Both the position numbers and the translations under genes were made by a program. A stretch of DNA of 5,960 nucleotides from an uncultured Clostridia bacterium (GTDB lineage: Bacteria > Bacillota > Clostridia > Christensenellales > Borkfalkiaceae): the NCBI GenBank assembly GCA_946628865.1, contig CAMOXE010000070.1, positions 1-5,960 on the forward strand. Reading direction: 5' to 3'. Numbering within the stretch: the first letter of the stretch is position 1; every line of letters starts with the position of its first letter. Shown piece by piece: positions 1 to 5,509 of the stretch. The notes beneath the pieces are model-generated. The model searched no databases. It was given only the letters and a program-made list of their open reading frames with translations, and was not told where the DNA came from.

Positions 1-973
1 TACGGATAAGAAAATTTCTTCGATACAAGAAATTTTGCCCGTTATCGAGCCGATCGCTCAACAAGGTCAGAAACTCTTGATTATCGCCGAGGACGTAGAA
101 GGCGACGCGCTTGCGGCGCTCGTCGTAAACAAACTTAAGGGCGTGTTCAACTGTGTTGCCGTTAAGGCACCCGGCTTTGGCGACAGAAGAAAGGCAATGC
201 TCGAAGATATAGCGATTTTGACCGGCGGTACGGTTATTTCTTCCGAACTCGGGCTTGAATTTAAAGATTTCACTCCCGATATGCTCGGTAAAGCCGCACA
301 GATCAAAGTCGATAAAGACAATACCGTTATCGTGGACGGCGCGGGTAACCCCGACGACATAAAGGCAAGAGTCGCCTCGATAAAAGCGCAGATCGCCGAA
401 ACGACTTCGGATTACGACAGAGAAAAACTTCAGGAAAGACTTGCAAAACTTGCCGGCGGCGTGGCGGTTATAAACGTAGGCGCGGCGACCGAAGTCGAAA
501 TGAAAGAAAAGAAACTCCGTATCGAGGACGCGCTTGCGGCAACGCGCGCGGCTGTAGAAGAAGGTATAGTTCCCGGCGGCGGTACTGCCCTTCTTACCGC
601 TATCCCCGCTATTAAGGCTTTGACGGAAACTTTGGACGGAGACGAAAAGACGGGCGCGAAGATAATTTTGCGCGCAATCGAAGAACCTCTCCGCCAAATC
701 GCCAAAAACGCAGGGCTGGACGGCTCGGTAATTTTGAACGAGATTCTCAACTCGAAAAAGCCGAATTACGGTTTCGACGCTTATAAAAACGAGTACGTCG
801 ATATGGTAAAGGCCGGAATAATCGACCCGACGAAGGTTACGCGTTCGGCACTTTTAAATGCGGCGTCGATTGCCTCCACTTTGCTTACGACGGAAAGTAT
901 CGTAACCGATATTCCCGAACCTCCCGCACCGCAGATGCCTCAAGGCGCCGGCGGTATGGGCGGAATGTATTAA
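1..973 (+). CDS. groEL: Chaperonin GroEL (Hsp60), C-terminal part, cut by left edge
   Basis: This is the large subunit of the cytosolic GroEL/GroES folding chamber, which encloses unfolded proteins and uses ATP to drive folding. The reading frame is open from the first complete codon (base 2), so the N-terminal 220 or so residues lie outside the window; the TTG at 35 is an internal Leu codon, not a start. The 323 visible residues cover the apical domain (DKKISSIQEILP at the start, then LLIIAEDVEGDAL and VKAPGFGDRRKAML), the second half of the intermediate domain and the C-terminal equatorial domain. The catalytic Asp of the RIEDAL motif (E. coli D398 equivalent) is encoded at 527-529. GIVPGGGTALL and DPTKVTRSALLNAAS are intact, and the protein ends in the typical flexible tail GGMGGMY. 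There is no frameshift or missing block. It is convergent with the minus-strand operon and ends 17 bp before a strong terminator. groES would be expected upstream, outside the window. Confidence 0.98.
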   Translation, partial: TDKKISSIQEILPVIEPIAQQGQKLLIIAEDVEGDALAALVVNKLKGVFNCVAVKAPGFGDRRKAMLEDIAILTGGTVISSELGLEFKDFTPDMLGKAAQIKVDKDNTVIVDGAGNPDDIKARVASIKAQIAETTSDYDREKLQERLAKLAGGVAVINVGAATEVEMKEKKLRIEDALAATRAAVEEGIVPGGGTALLTAIPAIKALTETLDGDEKTGAKIILRAIEEPLRQIAKNAGLDGSVILNEILNSKKPNYGFDAYKNEYVDMVKAGIIDPTKVTRSALLNAASIASTLLTTESIVTDIPEPPAPQMPQGAGGMGGMY

Positions 974-990
974 AAACTAAAAGAAACGGT

Positions 991-1027
991 AAAAAAGATT
1001 GCCTGCGAAATGCAGGCAATCTTTTTT
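991..1027. terminator. Bidirectional rho-independent terminator between groEL and purB
   Basis: Bases 991-1006 are a perfect reverse complement of 1012-1027, giving a 16-bp stem (AAAAAAGATTGCCTGC on the left arm) closed by a 5-base loop, GAAAT. The arm ends are A6 on the left and T6 on the right, so a U-tract follows the GC-rich stem when read from either strand. It lies 17 bp after the groEL stop and 57 bp after the purB stop, which fits its ending both convergent transcripts. The remainder of the 974-1084 gap shows no other convincing signal. Confidence 0.93.
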
Positions 1028-1084
1028 ATCGTTATCCGACTACGACGCAATATTACGCAGGGATAAATTTCTAATTTACTTATT

Positions 1085-2515
1085 TTAAAGCGAAACGTTT
1101 CCGCTCTCGCCTAAAAGCGAGGCGGTTTCCTTTAATACGGGAATAACTTCCTCGTCAATGAATTCCTGAGTCTGTTCCGCCGCTCTCCCGATAAACTTTT
1201 TCGGGTCGACTATTTCGGAGATTTTCGATTTGATCGCGGCAAAATCGTCGTCTGCGGCAATCAAGTCGAGCAGATTGTTCTCTCCGCCGTTTACTTTAAC
1301 GTTTGCACCCGCTTCCATTGAAAGGACGCGAATTTTCTCGTGCAAAGTCTGTCTGTCTCCGCCCGCCTTGACGCACTCCATTAAGATGTTTTCTGTAGCC
1401 ATAAACGGAAGTTCCGCCATAACCCTCTTATTGATTATTTTTTCGTATACGACCAAATTTTCCGCAACGTTCATATACAGATTGAGTATTCCGTCAACCG
1501 CAAGAAACGCCTGAGCGTTTACTATTCGTCTGTTTGCGGAGTCGTCCAAAGTCCTTTCAAACCATTGCGTAGACGCTGTTATCGCGGAATTTACAGGTAG
1601 CGATAAGACGAACCGTGAAAGCGCACATATCCTTTCGGAGCGCATGGGATTGCGTTTATATGCCATTGCTGACGAGCCGACCTGAGTTTTTTCAAACGGC
1701 TCTTCGATTTCTTTCATGCTCTGAAGAAGTCTTATATCGTTTGCGAATTTATACGCGCTTTGAGATATTGCGGATAAAAGAGAAAGCACGCTATAATCGA
1801 ACTTCCTCGGATACGTCTGTCCCGTTACCGCGTAAGCCTTATCGTAACCCATCTTTTTTACGACCGATTTTTCAAGAGCCTTGACCTTTTCGCCGTCGCC
1901 GTTGAAAAGTTCGTAAAAACTAGCCTGTGTTCCGGTAGTACCCTTTACTCCGCGAAGTTTAATTTTATTTTTAAGTTCGGATAATGACGTATAATCCATT
2001 AAAAGGTCTTGCAGCCATAATGTAGCGCGCTTGCCGACGGTAGTCAGTTGTGCGGGCTGAAGATGAGTATAGCCAAGCGTCGGCAAATTCTTGTATTCGA
2101 GTGCGAAGTTTTTAAGTTTATCTATGACGTTTACGAGTTTCTTCTTTATTATATCGAGTGCGCGGTCGATAATTATTATCTCGGAATTGCAATTAACGAA
2201 ACTGCTCGTCGCGCCGAGATGAATAATCGGTCGAGCATTAGGACATTGATCGCCGTAAGCGTAAATCTGCGCCATAACGTCGTGGCGCAAGGTTTTCTCG
2301 TAAGATTTGGCAAGTTCAAAATCAATATCTTCTGCGTGAGCCTTTAGTTCCGCAATCTGCTCGTCCGTAATTTCCAACCCGAGTTCTTTTTCGCTCTCCG
2401 CAAGCGCTATCCACAACCTGCGGAAAAGTTTAAATCTGTTAAGATCCGAAAAGTTTTCGCACATTTCTTTGCCCGCATATCTGCTTATAAGCGGATTTTC
2501 GTATACGCTTTCCAT
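1085..2515 (-). CDS. purB: Adenylosuccinate lyase PurB
   Basis: This cytosolic enzyme of the fumarase/aspartase superfamily cleaves fumarate from SAICAR (giving AICAR) and from adenylosuccinate (giving AMP), so it acts twice in purine synthesis. The protein is 476 residues, the length of the long PurB type shared with animals and many Clostridia. Visible active-site elements are RHDV with His78, GYTHLQPAQ with His151 (the usual general-acid His), GTTGTQASF at 192-200, and the flexible superfamily signature loop GSSAMAYKRNPMRSE at 280-294, with the catalytic-loop serines 281/282. The loop has Ala285 where many relatives, including human ADSL, have Pro (SSAMPYKRNP). ERTLDDSANRR at 320-330 is also typical of the family. 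The ATG at 2515 is preceded by GGAG (minus-strand reading of 2521-2524) at 5-nt spacing. The start lies 31 bp inside the end of the upstream dipeptidase gene, so translation is probably coupled. It is the last gene of the operon and ends at TAA, 57 bp from the terminator. Confidence 0.97.
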   Translation of the reverse strand: MESVYENPLISRYAGKEMCENFSDLNRFKLFRRLWIALAESEKELGLEITDEQIAELKAHAEDIDFELAKSYEKTLRHDVMAQIYAYGDQCPNARPIIHLGATSSFVNCNSEIIIIDRALDIIKKKLVNVIDKLKNFALEYKNLPTLGYTHLQPAQLTTVGKRATLWLQDLLMDYTSLSELKNKIKLRGVKGTTGTQASFYELFNGDGEKVKALEKSVVKKMGYDKAYAVTGQTYPRKFDYSVLSLLSAISQSAYKFANDIRLLQSMKEIEEPFEKTQVGSSAMAYKRNPMRSERICALSRFVLSLPVNSAITASTQWFERTLDDSANRRIVNAQAFLAVDGILNLYMNVAENLVVYEKIINKRVMAELPFMATENILMECVKAGGDRQTLHEKIRVLSMEAGANVKVNGGENNLLDLIAADDDFAAIKSKISEIVDPKKFIGRAAEQTQEFIDEEVIPVLKETASLLGESGNVSL

Positions 2516-3279
2516 TTACTCTCCAAAAAATCGTTTAAATTATCGTAAAAAATATTATCTATCACTTCGCCTTTATACCCGAGTTTTTCTAAACTCTCTC
2601 TTAGGAGATTCAGTTCGTCGTAGCCCGTAAGCCCGCTCGGGAAAAAATCGCAGCCGTAAAAATCAGTGCCGATACACAAATTTTTATAGCCGAATTTTGA
2701 AACGAAATAATCAATTTGTCTTGTTAAGTCCGAAATTTCGCATCTATCGGCATCCGTCATAAAATACCCGCAAAGAGTAACGCCTATCGGCGCGCCGCGA
2801 GAAATCAGCAATCTAATCTGCTCGTCGTCGATATTTCGTTTATGTTTATGTACCGAAGAAAAACAAGTATGCGAATTAACAACCGTTTCGGCGCGGTCTA
2901 TAATGTCGTAGAAACCGCCTTTTGATATGTGCGCGGTATCTACCGCCACTCCGCTTGCGTTTAGCCTGCGAATAAGGTCTTTGCCCTCCGACTTTAACGG
3001 ATATACGCTATCGCACCCGTAACCGTATCGGTTTTCGCCGTTCCAAGTCAACCCGATATAGACGGGATTGAGGTTCAAAACCTCGTCTAAATTCGCGTCC
3101 TCGTAGCCTATATCTTCAAACGCGACAATACTCGCCTTTCGTGCAAGCGATAAAGCCTTGCCGAAATTCATTTTTCCGCGAAAAACAGCCGCCACGACCT
3201 TTTCTTCGGTATATGACGAAAGTATTTTATCTCCGCCCTCATACGTCAGAACGTCGCTGTGAAAATCAAAAATCCTCAT
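2485..3279 (-). CDS. Compact membrane-dipeptidase-family (peptidase M19) metallohydrolase
   Basis: The product is a 264-residue member of the M19 (renal dipeptidase) family, whose characterised members are di-zinc amidohydrolase-type enzymes that hydrolyse dipeptides, sometimes D-containing ones. The full metal set can be traced: FHSD near the N-terminus (His7, Asp9), bridging Glu55 in VAFEDIG, His117 in VDTAHIS, His137 in NSHTC, and Asp206 in GTDFYG. The family's LTWNGEN block is at 78-83, and Arg148 in HKRNIDDE matches the substrate-contacting region. It is short: relatives are usually about 310-400 residues, and the loss is mainly between HxD and the bridging Glu. There is no signal peptide or membrane segment, so it is likely cytosolic. 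The ATG at 3279 has GAGG (3287-3290, minus reading) at 7-nt spacing. A 33-bp gap separates it from the isomerase gene upstream, and its 3' end overlaps purB by 31 bp. Family assignment is secure; the substrate is not known from sequence. Confidence 0.9.
   Translation of the reverse strand: MRIFDFHSDVLTYEGGDKILSSYTEEKVVAAVFRGKMNFGKALSLARKASIVAFEDIGYEDANLDEVLNLNPVYIGLTWNGENRYGYGCDSVYPLKSEGKDLIRRLNASGVAVDTAHISKGGFYDIIDRAETVVNSHTCFSSVHKHKRNIDDEQIRLLISRGAPIGVTLCGYFMTDADRCEISDLTRQIDYFVSKFGYKNLCIGTDFYGCDFFPSGLTGYDELNLLRESLEKLGYKGEVIDNIFYDNLNDFLESKWKAYTKIRL
2521..2524 (-). promoter_or_regulatory. Shine-Dalgarno GGAG of purB, inside the dipeptidase gene
   Basis: The minus strand reads GGAGAGTAA and then ATG at 2515. 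The site is within the dipeptidase coding region and decides the purB start despite the 31-bp gene overlap; the protein from this Met (MESVYENPLISRYAG) begins where PurB proteins normally begin. Confidence 0.75.
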
Positions 3280-3312
3280 ATTTTAGCCTCTAAGGCTATT
3301 ATATGAATTCTA

Positions 3313-3837
3313 TTATGAATATTTCTCCGGCGGCTCGTATTCTACCCCGCAGGTGTCGACCGTTACGCTTTTAATAGTTTGATCCTTAAGCGGTTTATCA
3401 TTGTAATCGACGTTGGTTTCCGCAATTTTGTCAACAACGTCCATACCGTCGATAACTCTTCCGAACGCGGCGTACTGCCCGTCTAAATGCGGAGCGTCCG
3501 CGTGCATTATGAAAAACTGCGAGCCTGCGCTGTTAGGCATCATTGAGCGCGCCATAGATATGACGCCGCGTCTGTGCGGTAAATCGTTTTTAAAGCCGTT
3601 TTTAGTAAATTCGCCGCGGATTGTATAGCCCGGACCGCCCGTGCCGTTTCCTTTCGGATCTCCCCCCTGAATCATAAACCCGGAGATAACTCTGTGGAAA
3701 ATTAAACCGTCGTAAAACCCGCTTTGAACAAGCGAAATGAAGTTATTTACTGTGTTCGGCGCGACGTCGGGATATAATTCAACGTAAAACTTGTCGCCGC
3801 CGACCATTTCAAACGTAACTATAGGATTATTGTTCAT
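3313..3837 (-). CDS. Cyclophilin-type peptidyl-prolyl cis-trans isomerase
   Basis: This enzyme catalyses cis-trans isomerisation of Xaa-Pro bonds and assists folding. The 174 residues contain one cyclophilin domain with almost all active-site positions visible: FHRVISGFMIQGGD at 47-60 supplies Arg49 (human CypA R55 equivalent), Phe54, Met55 and Gln57, and SAGSQFFI at 103-110 supplies Gln107 and Phe109. In HLDGQYAAFGRV (117-128) the CypA Trp121 position is His117, the common bacterial variant associated with weak cyclosporin binding, and CypA His126 is Tyr122. There is no signal peptide or lipobox, so a cytosolic PpiB-like role is likely. The ATG at 3837 lies 11 bp inside the end of the dCMP deaminase gene. 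A purine-rich stretch, AGGATGGAAG (3841-3850, minus reading), sits just upstream as the ribosome-binding site. An acidic/proline tail (EYEPPEKYS) follows the domain. Confidence 0.95.
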   Translation of the reverse strand: MNNNPIVTFEMVGGDKFYVELYPDVAPNTVNNFISLVQSGFYDGLIFHRVISGFMIQGGDPKGNGTGGPGYTIRGEFTKNGFKNDLPHRRGVISMARSMMPNSAGSQFFIMHADAPHLDGQYAAFGRVIDGMDVVDKIAETNVDYNDKPLKDQTIKSVTVDTCGVEYEPPEKYS

Positions 3838-4285
3838 TTTCTTCCATCCTTTCTACCAAAACGCCCGCCTCTTTGAAGAGTTGCAAGGAAAAGTCGCTCG
3901 GGTATCCGTCTTGGTAGACAACTCTTTTTATTCCCGAATTGATTATCATTCTGCTGCAAATAACGCAAGGCTGATGCGTGCAGTATAGAGTTGCGCCGTC
4001 AACCGAAACGCCGAGACGGGCGGCTTGCGCTATCGCGTTTTCTTCGGCATGAACGGCGTAGCATATCTCGAGTTGCGTACCGCTCGGAATATTCTTTTCG
4101 CGCCTTAAGCACACGCCTTTCGTCTTACAACTCTCAACCCCGCTCGGCGCGCCGTTATAACCGGTTGTCATAACTCGCTTATTTTTGACGATTACCGCGC
4201 CTACCTGACGATTGGGCTGATAGCAGCTTGACCAAGTCGCCACAAGCCTCGCCATATCGGTAAATCTTTTATCCCATTTATCCAT
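3827..4285 (-). CDS. comEB: dCMP deaminase (ComEB-like cytidine/deoxycytidylate deaminase)
   Basis: This protein deaminates dCMP to dUMP, the substrate of thymidylate synthase. At 152 residues it has the normal length of the ComEB/dCMP deaminase group of zinc cytidine deaminases. The catalytic zinc site is complete: HAEENAI at 79-85 gives zinc ligand His79 and proton-shuttle Glu81, and PCVIC at 106-110 gives ligands Cys107 and Cys110. TGYNGAPSG (41-49) and IPSGTQLEICYAVHAEE are group hallmarks. Cys21, Cys53, Cys59 and Cys75 lie in the family's conserved Cys positions and could form a second, structural zinc site (inference). The ATG at 4285 has GAGG (4291-4294, minus reading) at 5-nt spacing. 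That GAGG overlaps the TGA stop of the upstream ParB-like gene, and the gap is only 7 bp, so coupling is likely. The gene symbol follows the Bacillus homologue; no competence gene is visible here. Confidence 0.94.
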   Translation of the reverse strand: MDKWDKRFTDMARLVATWSSCYQPNRQVGAVIVKNKRVMTTGYNGAPSGVESCKTKGVCLRREKNIPSGTQLEICYAVHAEENAIAQAARLGVSVDGATLYCTHQPCVICSRMIINSGIKRVVYQDGYPSDFSLQLFKEAGVLVERMEENEQ

Positions 4286-4292
4286 AACCGCC

Positions 4293-4730
4293 TCACAGAA
4301 GGTATACGGGCAAATCGTCGCCGATGGCTTTTATTGCCTCGAACTTAGCCTCGTGAATATCCGCCGATTTCTCGACTTTTGACGTCTTTTCGGACTTTTC
4401 CGCCTTAAACTTCTTGAGTTCTGCGGTTATTTTTTTGCCGTCCTCGTCTAAAACAACCGCTTTAACGGTCGTTTTGCCGAGTTCTTTTAACGCGGTCAAA
4501 CGCTTTGCTCCGTCCACGACTTTAAGCGCGTCTCCGTCTTTGACGGCGATTATCGGAACGAGTACGCCGAAAGTCTTAACGGACGCAAGCATTAGCGCGT
4601 TGTCCGTCGCTTTTTTGAATTTAAGCGTATCGACGTCTATATCCACTACGCCGTTTTCGGATACTTCCGACGGAATTTTATCTTTTTTAGGCGCTACCGC
4701 CCTCTTTAAACTACCCTTTCCTACCGACAT
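4293..4730 (-). CDS. Small ParB N-domain-like protein lacking the HTH domain
   Basis: The 145-residue product resembles only the N-terminal domain of ParB/Spo0J. Residues 29-93 follow the family pattern: VDIDVDTLKF, then a LASVKTFGVLVPIIAV segment (compare SVxxHGILQPLIV in Spo0J), then VVDGAKRLTALKELG. The last corresponds to the ParB CTP-binding box, usually GERRxRA, but reads Gly74-Ala75-Lys76-Arg77, so the Glu and the first Arg are lost. The second CTP box (ENxQR), the helix-turn-helix domain and the C-terminal dimerisation domain are absent. The N-terminus, SVGKGSLKR, resembles the basic GLGKG peptide by which ParB stimulates ParA. After residue 100 comes a Lys/Glu-rich segment and a hydrophobic end, LPVYLL. 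A perfect AGGAGG (4738-4743, minus reading) sits 7 nt before ATG, inside the end of parA, with a 10-bp gene overlap. It is most likely an adaptor or partner of the adjacent ParA; specific parS-type DNA binding is not supported. Confidence 0.78.
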   Translation of the reverse strand: MSVGKGSLKRAVAPKKDKIPSEVSENGVVDIDVDTLKFKKATDNALMLASVKTFGVLVPIIAVKDGDALKVVDGAKRLTALKELGKTTVKAVVLDEDGKKITAELKKFKAEKSEKTSKVEKSADIHEAKFEAIKAIGDDLPVYLL

Positions 4731-5509
4731 TTTATTTCCTCCTCGATCTCTTTCGCAAGTTCGCCGTATTCTAAGGCGCTACGCGAAGTTTTCTTATAAC
4801 TTCCGACAGGTTTGGAGTTGTCTTGCGCCCACTCCACCGAACTGTCTGTATGAATAAACCTCGAAAAAACCTTAATATCCTCGGTTTCTTTAAGCGTTTC
4901 CATCGTTTGTTTGAAATAATTTCTGCGCTCGTCAACTTTCGTAACCGCCACGCCCAAGAGTTCGAGCGCGGGATTTATTTCTCTTACGCTGTCGATAAAC
5001 TCGAACATGTTCGCGAGGCCGAACAACCCCCAGGGGCTTGCCTCGACCGGTAAAATTATATAATCCGACGCGACTAAGATATTCATCGCCCAGCATCCGA
5101 GCGTCGGCGGAGCGTCGATTAAAACGTAATCGTAAACACCGCTATCGATTATACCTTTCAAAGCCTTTTTTAGTATGCTTTCTCTCTGCCATTTTGTAAA
5201 CAACTCGAACTCGATCGAACTCATAAGCGTCGACGACGGTATTATATCGAGATTTTCGTAATCGGTTTTTACTATATACCCGTCGAGCGCCGCGCCCGCT
5301 TTAAGAGCGCTGTATAAATTCTTATCGCCGCGCGCGAACTCGAGCGCTTTGTCCTCGTTGAAATACGAAAGCGTAAGATTGAGTTGCATATCGCCGTCAA
5401 TCAACAACACCCTGCTTCCGCTCGCCGCAAGCGCGTAGCCTACGCTCGAACAAGTCGTGGTCTTTCCGCTACCGCCTTTATTGTTGGCAAAACTTACTAC
5501 TTTTGTCAT
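4721..5509 (-). CDS. ParA/Soj-family ATPase
   Basis: The protein is a 262-residue MinD/ParA-type ATPase of the kind that dimerises on ATP, binds the nucleoid non-specifically and positions a partner-bound cargo. The deviant Walker A box is NNKGGSGKTTT, with signature Lys11 and P-loop Lys16; Walker A' is LLIDGDMQLNLT with Asp38/Asp40; Walker B is YVLIDAPP (128-135, Asp132). The C-terminal DNSKPVGSYKKTSRSALEY block (230-248) matches the conserved ParA end region. In Walker A' the usual DxDPQ proline is Met41. It has no N-terminal HTH, so it matches short Soj-like ParAs rather than P1/F-type plasmid ParAs. The ATG at 5509 has GGAGG (5517-5521, minus reading) at 7-nt spacing and overlaps the upstream regulator's TGA as ATGA. 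The partner candidate is the ParB-like gene directly downstream. I leave the gene symbol blank because a role in chromosome segregation is doubtful: the partner lacks a DNA-binding domain. Confidence 0.93.
   Translation of the reverse strand: MTKVVSFANNKGGSGKTTTCSSVGYALAASGSRVLLIDGDMQLNLTLSYFNEDKALEFARGDKNLYSALKAGAALDGYIVKTDYENLDIIPSSTLMSSIEFELFTKWQRESILKKALKGIIDSGVYDYVLIDAPPTLGCWAMNILVASDYIILPVEASPWGLFGLANMFEFIDSVREINPALELLGVAVTKVDERRNYFKQTMETLKETEDIKVFSRFIHTDSSVEWAQDNSKPVGSYKKTSRSALEYGELAKEIEEEIKCR
4738..4743 (-). promoter_or_regulatory. Perfect Shine-Dalgarno AGGAGG of the ParB-like gene
   Basis: The minus strand reads AGGAGG, then AAATAAA, then ATG, so the spacing is 7 nt. The site sits inside the last codons of parA. 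It is the strongest ribosome-binding site in the window and fixes the start of the small protein at 4730, which suggests the adaptor is made at least as abundantly as its ATPase. Confidence 0.85.

Noticed and set aside
35..37. TTG as a possible groEL start
   Set aside because: It is an internal Leu codon in the conserved IQEILPVIEP segment of the apical domain, and the frame continues to the window edge.
1040..1080. Short AT-rich near-palindromes (around CGCAATATTACG and AAATTTCTAATTT) between the terminator and purB
   Set aside because: The stems are short and interrupted; with the strong terminator next to them there is no reason to call a second signal.
1230..2347. Three plus-strand open frames (about 90-100 codons each) opposite purB
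   Set aside because: All lie inside purB on the other strand, match no family I recognise and have no good ribosome-binding site.
3284..3298. Small hairpin TAGCCT-CTA-AGGCTA overlapping the dipeptidase ribosome-binding site
   Set aside because: It could mask the Shine-Dalgarno, but a 6-bp stem with a 3-base loop is weak and has no supporting second structure, so a riboswitch or attenuator is not supported.
4414..4857. Plus-strand open frame of 147 codons opposite the ParB-like gene
   Set aside because: It is antisense to two well-supported genes, has low-complexity Ser/Thr/Leu-rich composition typical of a shadow frame, and shows no recognisable domain.
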